Below, piece after piece: positions 1-11,853 of a stretch of DNA of 64,000 nucleotides. Numbering within the stretch: the first letter of the stretch is position 1; the number at the start of each line of letters is the position of its first letter. A program made the translations under genes and the position numbers. The notes beneath the pieces were generated by a model. It worked only from the letters and a program-made list of their open reading frames with translations, was not told the DNA's origin and did not search any database. This stretch comes from Pseudomonas citrullilanati (GTDB lineage: Bacteria; Pseudomonadota; Gammaproteobacteria; Pseudomonadales; Pseudomonadaceae), in contig NZ_JAUQOP010000001.1 of the NCBI RefSeq assembly GCF_030580855.1, positions 284,101 to 348,100 of the forward strand, read 5' to 3'.

Positions 1-176
1 CCCACCCCCTGTTCGTCCAGCTCAAGCAGCGGGCGCCCGGCGTGCTGGGATCCAAGGGCATCAAGTGGAATTTCACCAAGTTCCTGATCGGCAAGGACGG
101 CCAGGTGGTCAAGCGGTTCGCCCCGACCACCAAGCCCCAGGACCTCACCCGCGAGATCGAAGCGCTGCTCAAATGA
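1..176 (+). CDS. Glutathione peroxidase, C-terminal fragment
   Basis: Only the last 57 codons are in the window; the frame is fixed by the TGA at 174-176. The family reduces hydrogen peroxide and lipid hydroperoxides using thiols. The visible tail contains the conserved WNFTKFL segment, whose tryptophan and asparagine belong to the active site of this family, followed by the usual IGKDGQVVKRF strand and a final helix. The catalytic cysteine lies upstream of the window. The stop codon overlaps the start of the MarR-type gene by ATGA, so the two are probably co-transcribed. In P. aeruginosa a glutathione peroxidase gene (PA2826) also sits next to ospR. Confidence 0.9.
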   Translation, partial: HPLFVQLKQRAPGVLGSKGIKWNFTKFLIGKDGQVVKRFAPTTKPQDLTREIEALLK

Positions 177-617
177 AACCACTGCCAGCCGATGCGCTGA
201 AGCTCGACAGCCAGTTGTGCTTCAAGTTGTATGCCGCTTCGCGGGCGGTGATCCGCGGCTACAAGCCGATGCTCGACCAGCTCGGCCTGACGTACCCGCA
301 GTACCTGGTCATGCTGGTGCTGTGGGAATGGCAGGAAAACGCGCCGCAATATCCCACGGTCAAGGCCCTGGGCGAGCGCTTGGCGCTGGATTCCGGCACG
401 TTGACGCCGCTGCTCAAGCGCCTGGAGCAATTGGCGCTGGTCCAGCGCCAGCGTTCGCCCCGCGATGAGCGCGAGGTGCATTTGAGCCTGACGCAGGCCG
501 GCGGGGCCTTGCGTGAGCAGGTGGCGCCGCTCAAGGCGCGCCTGCTGTGCGACAGCGGGATTGACCTGGACCGCCTGGGGGAACTGCGCGACGGTCTCGA
601 CCGCCTGCTGGGGCAGA

Positions 618-634
<17 letters not shown>
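173..634 (+). CDS. ospR: MarR/OhrR-family thiol-based oxidative stress regulator, OspR-like
   Basis: A 153-residue winged-helix repressor of the OhrR branch of the MarR family. In this family peroxides oxidise a reactive N-terminal cysteine and release the protein from DNA. Cys16 (in DSQLCFKLY) is the expected sensing cysteine and Cys126 (in RLLCDSG) could be the resolving one, as in two-cysteine OhrR proteins. The recognition region LDSGTLTPLLKRLE is well preserved. The start at 173 is chosen because it gives the family's usual N-terminus and an ATGA overlap with the peroxidase gene. The order gpx-regulator-sagS matches P. aeruginosa PA2826-PA2825(ospR)-PA2824, which is why OspR is preferred to OhrR. 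The 3' end overlaps convergent sagS by 17 bases. Confidence 0.85.
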
Positions 635-2939
<2,305 letters not shown>

Positions 2940-3043
2940 TGAGTGATGAACCACTTACGTTTCCCTTCGCCGCTCAAGCATAGCCGATCATCGCTGAAAT
3001 CCGGCGTGGCCGGCTCGTGTTATTCGGGGTAGACCCGCCATTG

Positions 3044-3064
3044 GCGACGACGTTTCGTCGTCGC
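3044..3064. other. GC-rich perfect stem-loop upstream of DUF815 gene
   Basis: Nine-base arms GCGACGACG and CGTCGTCGC are separated by TTT. It lies between the divergent sagS and DUF815 genes, about 40 bases before the GTG start at 3103. No T-tract follows, so it is not a standard terminator. It could be an operator or an mRNA leader structure; neither is shown. Confidence 0.5.
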
Positions 3065-3102
3065 GGCGCCATCATTACTGTGAACCAGTCCGAGGAAAAG
3101 AC

Positions 3103-3993
3103 GTGGACGCTCGATTGAATGCTTTTCTTGAACGCGCCGATGCCGTGCTGGCCCGGATCGAACCGTTGCTGCCTGCGCCGCGCCCGACCGTCGATTGGAC
3201 CCAGACCTTGGCCGCGCGCTGGCAACGGGACGGGCGCAGCGGTTTCCTGCTGCCCCTTCAGGTCAGCCTCGACATGCGCCTGTCGGACCTGATCGGCGTG
3301 GATCGCCAGGTCGAACAGCTGGGTCGCAACACCCGGCAATTCATCGACGGCATGCCGGCCAACCATGCGCTGCTCTGGGGCTCGCGGGGCACCGGAAAAT
3401 CGTCCCTGGTGCGGGCGCTGCTGGCCGAACATGCCCCCCACGGCCTGCGGTTGATCGAGATCGAGCGCGATCACTTGGCCGACCTGCCTCGGGTGGTCGA
3501 GCAGGTGGCCAAGCTGCCGCAGCGGTTCGTGCTGTTCTGCGATGACCTGTCGTTCGAGTCCGGCGAAGGCGACTACCGCGTGCTGAAAAGCGTACTGGAT
3601 GGCTCCCTCGAACAGGCGCCGGACAACGTGCTGCTGTACGCCACCTCCAACCGCCGCCACCTGGTGCCGGAAAAGGAGAGCGACAACGAGAACTGGAAGC
3701 GCGTCGATGGCGAGCTGCACCCCAGCGAAGCCGTCGAGGACAAGATCGCGTTGTCCGACCGGTTCGGCTTGTGGTTGTCGTTCTATCCGTTTACCCAGGA
3801 GCATTTCCTCGACGTGGTGGAGCACTGGGTCGGCGAGCTGGCCGCCAAGGCCGGGTTGGCCTGGCAGCGTGACGAGGCGCTGGACGTGCAGGCGGTGCGC
3901 TGGGCCACAGGCCGTGGCAACCGCAACGGACGTTGCGCCTACCAGTTCGCCCGTTATTGGGTGGGCCTGAAATTGTTGGAGCACAAGGCATGA
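3103..3993 (+). CDS. DUF815-family P-loop ATPase
   Basis: A 296-residue soluble ATPase-like protein. It has a Walker A motif GSRGTGKSS near residue 92 and a Walker B-like strand FVLFCDDLSF near residue 145. An arginine-containing segment (LLYATSNRRHL) resembles sensor/arginine positions of AAA proteins. The family is common in proteobacteria but has no settled function. The start is GTG at 3103, preceded by GAGGAAAAG. It overlaps the fRMsr gene by ATGA, so the two should be translated together. The same pair (PA2823-PA2822) lies beside sagS in P. aeruginosa. A link to sulfoxide repair or oxidative stress is only inferred from that coupling. Confidence 0.8.
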   Translation: MDARLNAFLERADAVLARIEPLLPAPRPTVDWTQTLAARWQRDGRSGFLLPLQVSLDMRLSDLIGVDRQVEQLGRNTRQFIDGMPANHALLWGSRGTGKSSLVRALLAEHAPHGLRLIEIERDHLADLPRVVEQVAKLPQRFVLFCDDLSFESGEGDYRVLKSVLDGSLEQAPDNVLLYATSNRRHLVPEKESDNENWKRVDGELHPSEAVEDKIALSDRFGLWLSFYPFTQEHFLDVVEHWVGELAAKAGLAWQRDEALDVQAVRWATGRGNRNGRCAYQFARYWVGLKLLEHKA

Positions 3994-4472
3994 TCGATTT
4001 GAAGAGCACGGGCCAGGGCCTCGACGGCTACGGTCTGTTATCGGCACAGCTGGAATCCCTGTTGGCCGACGAGCGTGATTTCATCGCCAACGCGGCGCAG
4101 TTCTCGGCGTTCCTGTTCAGTCAGCTGGACGATTTGAACTGGGCCGGTTTCTACCTCAATCGCAACGACGAGTTGGTCCTGGGACCGTTCCAGGGCCAGA
4201 TCGCCTGCGTGCGGATCCCCTTCGGCCGGGGCGTGTGCGGCACGGCGGCGGCGAGCCGCCTGACCCAGCGCGTCGAGGATGTCCACGCGTTCCCCGGGCA
4301 CATCGCCTGCGACAGCGCGTCGAACAGCGAGCTGGTGGTGCCGCTGGTCAAGGACGGGCGCCTGGTTGGCGTACTCGACCTGGACAGTCCGAAGCTGGCG
4401 CGCTTCACCGAGCACGATCAGGCCGGCATCGAAGCGCTGGCGGCGATCTTCCTGCGCCTGACCGACTGCTGA
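3990..4472 (+). CDS. msrC: Free methionine-(R)-sulfoxide reductase (GAF domain)
   Basis: A 160-residue single GAF-domain enzyme expected to reduce free methionine-R-sulfoxide in the cytoplasm using thioredoxin. The three cysteines used by this family are present: Cys73 (IACVRIPFG), Cys83 (GRGVCG) and Cys107 (HIACDS), together with the downstream SNSELVVPL motif. Length matches the family. The ATG at 3990 overlaps the DUF815 stop codon. With gpx, ospR and sagS nearby, the block has an antioxidant theme. A loose GC-rich hairpin follows at about 4479-4511 but has no T-tract. Confidence 0.9.
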   Translation: MIDLKSTGQGLDGYGLLSAQLESLLADERDFIANAAQFSAFLFSQLDDLNWAGFYLNRNDELVLGPFQGQIACVRIPFGRGVCGTAAASRLTQRVEDVHAFPGHIACDSASNSELVVPLVKDGRLVGVLDLDSPKLARFTEHDQAGIEALAAIFLRLTDC

Positions 4473-4531
4473 GCCCATGACCCTGCGCTTCGTCAAAAAG
4501 CGCGCAGGCACAGGCGAGGCGACGAGGCGGT

Positions 4532-7483
4532 TCAGCATGGGCGCAATCCGGCCCGGGCCAGGAGCGCGTCCCGGTCGACTTCATCGACCTGCTGCGGGTC
4601 GAGGAACTGCTCGGCGTAGCGTGCGTAGATCTGTTCCTCGATGAACAGGCCGAACAGCTGCGGATCGATGTGGGCGTCACGGCACATGGTGGCCATGATG
4701 CCCAGGGCTTCGCTGAGCTTCTTGGCTTTCTTGTAGGGACGGTCGGCTGCCGTCAGTGCTTCGAAAATGTCGGCGATCGCCATCATGCGGGCCGGCAAGC
4801 TCATCTCCTCGCGCTTGAGCCCCTTGGGGTAGCCGCTGCCGTCCATCTTCTCGTGATGGCCGCCGGCAATTTCCGCCACGTTGTCCAGGTGGCTGGGGAA
4901 GGGCAGCTGGCTGAGCATCAGGATCGTCTGCACCATGTGATGATTGATCACGTAGCGCTCCTCGCGGGTCAGCGTGCCTCGGGTAATGCTCAGGTTGTAG
5001 AGTTCGCCGCGATTGTATTTCCAGCGTGGCACATCGAGCTTGAAGCCCCACGGATTGTCCGCCGGGATCAGCTCGGCTTCGTGACGCTCGAACAGATGCT
5101 CGGGCTTGTCCGCCAACAGCGGTTCGGTGACCGGCAGCGTGGGCTTGGGCGTGCGTGCCTGGCGGCGGTTTTCTCCCCAGGACACCCCCAGGCGGTCATC
5201 CAGCGTGCGCTGCCACGAGCGTTGGGCGATGCTTTTGAGGCGTTGCAGGTCGGCGTCGGCCATGGCTTCGGAGCCCAGGTTGCAGCGGGCGACAAAGGCA
5301 AAGTCGTCATCGAGGCCCGCCAGTGTCGCGTCGCGCTGCCGGGCCAGGGCGATCGGTTCGCCGCCCGTCGCCACGGCCTGCCAGTAATCGACCCAGGCGT
5401 CGCGCTTGAGCACTTCGAAGCGCGTGCGTATCTCGTGGATCCGGTCATTCAGGGTTTCCAGCTTGGTGGCTTTGTCGACGACGTATTCGGGGGTGGTGAC
5501 CTTGCCGCAATCGTGCAGCCAGGCGGCGATGTGCAGCGCTTCCCATTCATCTTCCGTTGGCTGGTACGCCTCGAACGCCGCCGCCTGACTCGCCGCCGCA
5601 GCCTTGGCGATCATCAACGTCAACGCCGGCACCCGCTGGCAATGGCCACCGGTGTAGGGACTCTTGGCGTCGATCGCGCCGGCCAGCAACTGGATGAACG
5701 AATCGAGCAATTGCTTCTGCCGGGCTTGCAGGCGCTGGCCTTCGATGCTGACGGTGGCGGCCCCGGACACGGCCTGGAGGAAGGCGATGCGGTCCGGCTG
5801 CAGTTTTTCCAGGTCGGCTTCGGTGCCACTGTCGTTGATCAGCAACACCAGGATGCCGACGGTTTCCTGGTGCCGATTGCGCAAGCGGATGCCGATCAGG
5901 TGGACCCGTGGCGCGTCCATCGCCCGCAGCACGCCTTGCAGGTCGGCCGCCTGTTCGAAGCCCAGGGACGTCACCAGGTTGTCCGAGACCGCCAGTTGCT
6001 GGAGCCATTGGGGGCTGCGCTCGGCCTGGAGTTCATGGCTGTCCAGCTTGAAGGCCGCCAGGTCCCGGGGCACGCCCTCGATCACCAACCCATACGGCTT
6101 GACCCGATTGTCATCGTTTTCACGCAGGTAGATCAGCCCGGCCTGGGCCTGGCCGATCGCCACGGTCTCGAACAGCACGCGTTCCAGCAACGGTGCGAAG
6201 CGGGTTTCGGCGCGCAGGCTGGCGGTGATCTTGAAGAAGCTGGCCAGGGTCTCCTTCATGCGTGCCATGGACACGCTCAATTGGTCGATTTCCAGCACCG
6301 GGGAGCGTCGCGAGACCGGGTAGTTGAAGTCGAAGCTGCGAATGGCGTCGGCCTCCTGCACCAACGCGCGCAACGGCTTGACCAGGATCCTGGAGGTCAG
6401 CCAGCCCAGCGGCAGGCACATCAGCAAGGTCGCCAGGGTGATCAGCGCGCCTTGCCAACGCAGGCGATAGGCGTCGTCCAGCAGTTCATCCTCGGGAACC
6501 AGCAACGCCAGCTGCAAGCCCTGCGGCCCGCCTTCCTGCATGTGGCTGCGGGACACGATCCAGCGCCGCCCAGCCGCTTCCAGCCGCGAGGTGCCGGTGG
6601 TGTCGTCGAGGGTGGCGGCGATGGCCGGGTTGAGGTCGCGGGCCTGGATCCGGCGCGCCGATTGGGCGTCGGCCACCAGGCGGCTGCTGTCGGGATAGGC
6701 CACCGCGTTGCCCTGGGGGTCGAGCAGGACGATCTCGGTGCCGGCGGTGACCTTGTGCTTGGCCAGGGTCTGGGACAGGGCCGCGAGCGTCAGGTCGGCG
6801 CCGATGACCGCTCGCTCGCCGCTGCGCCGGGCCAGGGTGGTGCCGATGTTGTGGGTGGAAAAGAACACATAGGGCTCGGTGGTGATCTGCTCGGCGGAGC
6901 CGGCGGCGCTGCGAAACCAGCCGCGGTCGCGCGGATCGAAGGTTTCGCCGGCTATCTCCCGGCGATCGATGAGTGCCAGGCGCTCGTCGTAGAACAGCGA
7001 TTGGGCGCGTACCGGGCCGCCAGCCGCCGGACGTTCCACGGTCCAGACCTGATAGGCCGCGCCGGCGGGTGCGTCCAGGGCGGTTTTCAGGGCCGTGGTG
7101 CGCAACGGCCGGACCATCAGGAAATTGCCCTGGGCATCGCCCAGGTACAGCGATGCGAGGTTCGGGTTGTCCCGCAGCGCCTGGCTGAAGGGCCCGAGCA
7201 AGTCCAGGCGTTGGTCCATCCGGGGCAAGCGCGTGGCCGGGTAGTCGGCCAGCAGGCCGAGCAGATGGCGGATCGGCTCGTAGGTGTCGTACAGGTCCAG
7301 GCGTACGTCCTGTTCGATGCGGTTGAACAGTTTCTCGCTGCTGGAAAGGATGATTCGCGTGGTCTGCTGATAGTTGAAGATGCCCAGCACCACCCCGGTC
7401 AGCAGCAAGAGCAGGGTAAACATCACGCTGATATGGACGTGCAGGGGGAACCGGCGTTTTTCCGTACGCGGTGCGCTGGGCAT
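4532..7483 (-). CDS. HD-GYP domain c-di-GMP phosphodiesterase with Cache, HAMP and GAF regions
   Basis: A 983-residue membrane sensor predicted to hydrolyse cyclic di-GMP. It has a membrane helix near residues 18-40, a large extracytoplasmic dCache-like region to about 310, a second helix, a HAMP linker near 340-400, a GAF-like region, then an HD-GYP domain. Key motifs are GGHCQRVPAL, LHDCGK near residue 657, and HHEKMDGSGYPKG near residue 878, followed by IADIFEALTAADRPYKK. All signature residues look intact, so it is probably active. About 150 residues are inserted between HD and GYP motifs. The start at 7483 follows GGAG; an upstream ATG at 7585 is less likely. It lies just downstream of rocS2, another biofilm-type sensor. 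Confidence 0.88.
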   Translation of the reverse strand: MPSAPRTEKRRFPLHVHISVMFTLLLLLTGVVLGIFNYQQTTRIILSSSEKLFNRIEQDVRLDLYDTYEPIRHLLGLLADYPATRLPRMDQRLDLLGPFSQALRDNPNLASLYLGDAQGNFLMVRPLRTTALKTALDAPAGAAYQVWTVERPAAGGPVRAQSLFYDERLALIDRREIAGETFDPRDRGWFRSAAGSAEQITTEPYVFFSTHNIGTTLARRSGERAVIGADLTLAALSQTLAKHKVTAGTEIVLLDPQGNAVAYPDSSRLVADAQSARRIQARDLNPAIAATLDDTTGTSRLEAAGRRWIVSRSHMQEGGPQGLQLALLVPEDELLDDAYRLRWQGALITLATLLMCLPLGWLTSRILVKPLRALVQEADAIRSFDFNYPVSRRSPVLEIDQLSVSMARMKETLASFFKITASLRAETRFAPLLERVLFETVAIGQAQAGLIYLRENDDNRVKPYGLVIEGVPRDLAAFKLDSHELQAERSPQWLQQLAVSDNLVTSLGFEQAADLQGVLRAMDAPRVHLIGIRLRNRHQETVGILVLLINDSGTEADLEKLQPDRIAFLQAVSGAATVSIEGQRLQARQKQLLDSFIQLLAGAIDAKSPYTGGHCQRVPALTLMIAKAAAASQAAAFEAYQPTEDEWEALHIAAWLHDCGKVTTPEYVVDKATKLETLNDRIHEIRTRFEVLKRDAWVDYWQAVATGGEPIALARQRDATLAGLDDDFAFVARCNLGSEAMADADLQRLKSIAQRSWQRTLDDRLGVSWGENRRQARTPKPTLPVTEPLLADKPEHLFERHEAELIPADNPWGFKLDVPRWKYNRGELYNLSITRGTLTREERYVINHHMVQTILMLSQLPFPSHLDNVAEIAGGHHEKMDGSGYPKGLKREEMSLPARMMAIADIFEALTAADRPYKKAKKLSEALGIMATMCRDAHIDPQLFGLFIEEQIYARYAEQFLDPQQVDEVDRDALLARAGLRPC

Positions 7484-7598
7484 TGCAGTCACTCCAAGTG
7501 TAAGGGGCGTTCTCAGTGAGTGTTTTCGCGTAACGGGGACGCTGATCGAGAACACCCCAAGTACGCACTGCTGAGCGAACAGCATAGTAAACGCTGGG

Positions 7599-10500
7599 TT
7601 ATCGTGCCTTGGCGAGCGCCGTTTCGAGGGCGACCCCGACGTCGATCATGGCCTGGTCGAGGGCTTCGACGCAGTCGCGAATCCGCCCCGGTGCCGAGGC
7701 CGGGTGACAGGCCTCTTCCAGTGCCTCGCAGTGCTGGATCAGCGCCGTCGCCTGCATGATTCGGGCGACGCCTTTTATCTTGTGCGCCGTCTCGCCCAGG
7801 GCCTGGTGCTCGCCGCCTTCGGCGACATCGCGCAGTTCCTGGCGATCCAGGCGATTGCTGTTGAGCATCTCGGCCAGCAGGCGGCGGGTGGACGAGGGGT
7901 CGTCGCCGGTCAACGCTTGCAGGCTTTGCAGGCTGAAAACACTGGGCTGGCGACTGGGTTTCACGGCCTTGATCCATTGGCTCAGGGCGCTGAGGCTGAT
8001 CGGCTTGAACAGGCAGTCGTCCATCCCGGCGTCCTGGCACCGTTGTTTTTCCTCGGGCTGCGCATTGGCGGTGAAACCCAGGACGGTGCAAGGGGGGCGT
8101 CGTTGTTCCGACTCATTGCGGCGAATCGCCCTCGCCAGCTCATAGCCGCTCATGATGGGCATGTTGCAATCGGCGATGACCAGGTCGAAATCCCCCTGCT
8201 GCCAGACTTCGAGCCCATGGGCACCGTCATGGGCGACCTGGTAGGGGTAGCCGAGGTACTCCAGTTGCTGTGACATCAGCAGGCGGTTGGCCGGGTGATC
8301 GTCCACCACCAGCACATTCAGCACGCCGGCTGCCGTTTCGATCACCGGTTCGGTGGGCGCGCAGGCCGGCGCCGTGGGCAGGACGTCCAGCCGCAGCCGG
8401 ACTTGGACCTGGGTGCCCAGGCCGGGTTGGCTGTTCATGTGCAGGCTGCCGCCCATCATGCGGCACAGGTTGCGACTGATCACCAGCCCCAGCCCCGCGC
8501 CCTTGCGGGCCATCCGACCGCCGTTGTCGACCTGGGCAAAGGGTTCGAACAGCCGCTTGAGGTCGGCCGGGCTGATGCCGATGCCGCTGTCGTTGACCTC
8601 CAGGTGCAGGTTCAGGACGTCGTCGCGCTCGGTTGGCGACAACCGCACCTTGACCAGCACCCGCCCTTGTTCGGTGAACTTGAGCGCATTGCTGATCAGG
8701 TTCGAGAGCACCTGCTTGAAGCGCAACGGGTCCATCGACACGTCCGGGTTGCCTTCGGCGGCATCGAACTGCAATGACAACGCCAGGTTCTTTTGCCGCG
8801 CCACGCCTTCGAACACCCGGATCACCGATTGCAGCATGGCCCGCAGGTTGACGCGCTCGGGCGCCAGGCTCAGGTGGCCCGATTCGATGCGGGCGATGTC
8901 CAGGATATCGCCGATCAGCTCCAGCATGCCGGAGGCCGATTCGTAGGCCACCGCGATGGTCGAGCGATCCACGGGGCCCTTGTCGGCCTGTTTCAGGGCC
9001 AGTTCGAGCATGCCGATCACCGCGTTCATGGGGGTGCGAATCTCATGGCTCATGGTCGCCAGGAACGTGCTCTTGGCGCGGTTCGCGTCTTCGGCCTGCT
9101 TCTTCGAGGCCCGCAGCTCCTCGAACAGCTGCCGCCGCTCGCTGATGTCGATCCAGCCGCCGATGATGCCTTGCACCTGCGCGGCCGAGTTCCGGTAAGG
9201 AAGGATCCAGTGATAGATCGTCAGTTGCCTATCGCCGATGTGCAGCGGCCGGTCGACGATCAATGCGTTGCCTTCGGCCATCACGCGTTGATAGTCGGCC
9301 TGGTACTCCTGCGCCTCGAAGGCGTTGCTCATGGCGCCTGGCATCACGTTCTTGCCAATGACGTCTTCGCGCCGGGCGCCGAACGTCTCCAGGTAGCTGT
9401 CGTTGCAGCTTTGCAGGCAGCCGTTGCGGTCCCTCACGTAGATCGGGTGCGGGGTGCCGTTGAGCAGGGCATGCATGAATTCCAGCTGGTCGTTGAGGGC
9501 GAGCTCGGCCCGTTGGCGTTGCCGGATCTGGCGCTGCATATAGGCGTTCCAGGCCAGGGACAACAGCAACAGCAGGCCAACGCCGGCGACAATCTGGAAG
9601 AACAGCCGGTTGTAGGTGCGCCAGGTATGTTGCGATGCCGAGACGTAGCCGCGCCAACGGTTGTTGATCACCCCCAGCTGGTCGGGGTCGATGCTGATCA
9701 GCGCCTTGTCGAGGATGGCGTTCAGCTCGCTGGCGTCCTTGGCGCTGGCGAGGGCGAACAGCGCCGGTTGCGTGCCGACGGTGCTGTTGATTTGCAACGT
9801 GTCCCGCCAGGAATGGGAGGAGATGAAGTAGTTGGCCATGACCAGCGAACTCACCCCGCCGTCGACCTGGCCCTGGGCGAGCATCTCCATGGCCCCCAGG
9901 GTGCCATCCGCCTCGACGATGCGGATGTCCGGAAAGTGTTCGCGCAGCCATTCGACCAGCGGATTGCCCTTGGCGATCGCCAGGCTCCTGCTGCCGAACT
10001 GGTCGAGCGTGGCAGGGGCGCCGGACTGCTTGCGGGTCAGCAGGACGAATGAGCTGTCGAGGTAGGGCCGGCTGAATTTCAATTTCTGCTGCCGTTCGCG
10101 GCTGGGCAGGAACGCGGCGATGAGGTCGGCCTGGCCTTCCTGGATCGCGGCGATCATCTCGCTGTCGTTCTGGCGGCGCTGGATATCCAGGCGCAGGCCG
10201 GTGCGCAGGCGGATCAACTCCAGCAGGTCGGCGCTGATCCCACGCAAGGCACCGTCGGAATCGAAGAACGTGAAAGGCGCGGAGTTTTCATTCACCACCA
10301 CCCGCACCACCGGATGGGCCGCCAGCCAGCGCTGTTCCCGGTCGGTCAGTTGGATCCGGTGATCGGCGAGGTACACGTCGCTGCCGGCGCTCCAGCGCTT
10401 GGCGATGCTGGCGTGTTCGGCGACGGGAATCTGGTTCAGCGTGGCGTTGATGATTTCCAGCAGGCGGCTGTCGCCACGGCGTACCGCGAAACCGAAGCCA

Positions 10501-11216
10501 AAGGCTTCATGCTGGCCGAAGCTGGCCATGCGGATGTTGCTCAGGTAGCCCTTGCTGATCATGTAGTGGGTGGAAAGGGTGTCGCCGAGGAAGACGTCGG
10601 CCTGGCCAAAGGCAACGGCGTTGATCGCGTTCTGGTAGGAGGGGTAGGTGGTCAGGTTGGCCTTGGGGTAGAGGTGTTCGATTTCCTCCAGGGGCAGGTA
10701 GTGATAGACCATGCTCAGCCGCAGCCCTTCGAGGCCTTGCGCCAGGGAGCGGCTCTCGTTGGCGCGGGTGACCAGCACTGGTTGGTCCACGGCATAGGGC
10801 GTCGACAGCAGGATGTCAGGGTCGCGGGCTTCAAAGCCGTTGGCGGTGCCCAGCAGGTCGATCTGCCCTTCCTTGAGCGCGGCCAGGGCGGCGTCACGGG
10901 ATTGGAAACGCACCACCTTCATCGGCAGGCCGCTCGCCTGGGCGAGGATGCCGGCATAGTCGGCGGTCATGCCTTCGTAGTCGCGACCGCTGGTGGAGAG
11001 GTCAAAGGGGGGATAGTCGGGCGCAGAGGTGCCCAGGACCCATTCCCGCCGGCCCTGGAGCCAGGCCTTCTGGGCGTCGTCGAGCTGGATCGACGCGGCC
11101 GCCGTGGAGCGACCCAGCAGCGTCAACGTCTCGGGCATGGCCGGCGTCGCCGCGAGGACGCTTGCATATAACCCTGCGCTCAATAGCAGCAGGCATTCCT
11201 TTATGCATCTGAGCAT
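7599..11216 (-). CDS. rocS2: BvgS-like unorthodox hybrid sensor kinase, RocS2-like
   Basis: A 1205-residue sensor with an N-terminal signal sequence, two tandem periplasmic solute-binding (SBP_bac_3) domains at about 40-280 and 290-520, one membrane helix near 535-555, a PAS domain, HisKA (SHEIRTPMNAVIGM near 722), an ATPase domain (GAGLGLVIS), a receiver (Asp in DLVIADCNMP near 1015) and a C-terminal Hpt domain (AHKIKG, His near 1143). This is the layout of BvgS/EvgS. It ends a two-gene unit with the LuxR-type regulator 10 bases upstream. The placement next to dgt matches P. aeruginosa rocS2 (PA3044), a regulator of Cup fimbriae and efflux. The symbol depends on that synteny. The ligand of the two sensing domains cannot be read from sequence. 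Confidence 0.8.
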   Translation of the reverse strand: MLRCIKECLLLLSAGLYASVLAATPAMPETLTLLGRSTAAASIQLDDAQKAWLQGRREWVLGTSAPDYPPFDLSTSGRDYEGMTADYAGILAQASGLPMKVVRFQSRDAALAALKEGQIDLLGTANGFEARDPDILLSTPYAVDQPVLVTRANESRSLAQGLEGLRLSMVYHYLPLEEIEHLYPKANLTTYPSYQNAINAVAFGQADVFLGDTLSTHYMISKGYLSNIRMASFGQHEAFGFGFAVRRGDSRLLEIINATLNQIPVAEHASIAKRWSAGSDVYLADHRIQLTDREQRWLAAHPVVRVVVNENSAPFTFFDSDGALRGISADLLELIRLRTGLRLDIQRRQNDSEMIAAIQEGQADLIAAFLPSRERQQKLKFSRPYLDSSFVLLTRKQSGAPATLDQFGSRSLAIAKGNPLVEWLREHFPDIRIVEADGTLGAMEMLAQGQVDGGVSSLVMANYFISSHSWRDTLQINSTVGTQPALFALASAKDASELNAILDKALISIDPDQLGVINNRWRGYVSASQHTWRTYNRLFFQIVAGVGLLLLLSLAWNAYMQRQIRQRQRAELALNDQLEFMHALLNGTPHPIYVRDRNGCLQSCNDSYLETFGARREDVIGKNVMPGAMSNAFEAQEYQADYQRVMAEGNALIVDRPLHIGDRQLTIYHWILPYRNSAAQVQGIIGGWIDISERRQLFEELRASKKQAEDANRAKSTFLATMSHEIRTPMNAVIGMLELALKQADKGPVDRSTIAVAYESASGMLELIGDILDIARIESGHLSLAPERVNLRAMLQSVIRVFEGVARQKNLALSLQFDAAEGNPDVSMDPLRFKQVLSNLISNALKFTEQGRVLVKVRLSPTERDDVLNLHLEVNDSGIGISPADLKRLFEPFAQVDNGGRMARKGAGLGLVISRNLCRMMGGSLHMNSQPGLGTQVQVRLRLDVLPTAPACAPTEPVIETAAGVLNVLVVDDHPANRLLMSQQLEYLGYPYQVAHDGAHGLEVWQQGDFDLVIADCNMPIMSGYELARAIRRNESEQRRPPCTVLGFTANAQPEEKQRCQDAGMDDCLFKPISLSALSQWIKAVKPSRQPSVFSLQSLQALTGDDPSSTRRLLAEMLNSNRLDRQELRDVAEGGEHQALGETAHKIKGVARIMQATALIQHCEALEEACHPASAPGRIRDCVEALDQAMIDVGVALETALAKAR

Positions 11217-11226
11217 CCTGTTGTTC

Positions 11227-11853
11227 TCACACGAGTGCGTTGCGTTTCGCCATTTCGATCAGTTCTACGAGGGACTTGACCTTGAGTTTCTGCATCAGTC
11301 TTTTCTTGTAGGTGCTGACGGTCTTATTGCTGAGAAACATGCCCTTGGCGATTTCCTTGTTGGTGCGGCCCTGGGCGAAAAGTTGCAATACCATCAACTC
11401 CCGATCATTGACGCTCTTGAAAAGATCCAGCTCCATACTGCGTGGATCGTCCGGGCGTATCGGGTTCAATGCCTGGCTGGGAAAGTAGTTGTAGCCGGAC
11501 AGTACGGCCTTGATCGCACTGACCAGCTCGCTGAGGTCTTCCTGTTTGCACACGTAGCCGGACGCGCCGGATTGCATGCAGCGGATACCGAACAGGGTCG
11601 GCGACTGGGCCGTGAGCACCAGTGTCTTGAGGGGCGTGGTCATGGCGTTGAAGCGCGAGAGGATTTCCAGCCCGTCCAGTTTGGGAATGCTGATGTCCAG
11701 GATGACCAGGTCCGGCATGCATTCGCGCACCATTTGCATCGCATCGACGCCGTTGTCAGTTTCCCCTACGACCTTATAGCCCTCATGCTCCAGGAGCATG
11801 CGAACGGCGAGGCGGATGACCGGATGATCGTCGACAATGAAAACGGAGTTCAT
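11227..11853 (-). CDS. rocA2: LuxR/FixJ-family response regulator, BvgA/RocA2-like
   Basis: A 208-residue DNA-binding response regulator. The receiver has the acidic pair in IVDDHPVIR, phospho-acceptor Asp53 (LVILDISIPK) and the conserved Lys in the C-terminal part. The LuxR-type helix-turn-helix is recognised by GRTNKEIAKGMFLSNKTVSTYKKRL. It is the first gene of a unit with the BvgS-like kinase and should receive phosphate from that protein's Hpt domain. The name follows synteny with P. aeruginosa rocA2 (PA3045). Its 5' region is unusually AT-rich for this genome. Confidence 0.8.
   Translation of the reverse strand: MNSVFIVDDHPVIRLAVRMLLEHEGYKVVGETDNGVDAMQMVRECMPDLVILDISIPKLDGLEILSRFNAMTTPLKTLVLTAQSPTLFGIRCMQSGASGYVCKQEDLSELVSAIKAVLSGYNYFPSQALNPIRPDDPRSMELDLFKSVNDRELMVLQLFAQGRTNKEIAKGMFLSNKTVSTYKKRLMQKLKVKSLVELIEMAKRNALV

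Noticed and set aside
4670..7519. A 949-codon open frame opposite the HD-GYP gene
   Set aside because: It is an antisense shadow caused by strong GC codon bias. It has no recognisable domain, while the other strand has a full HD-GYP protein.
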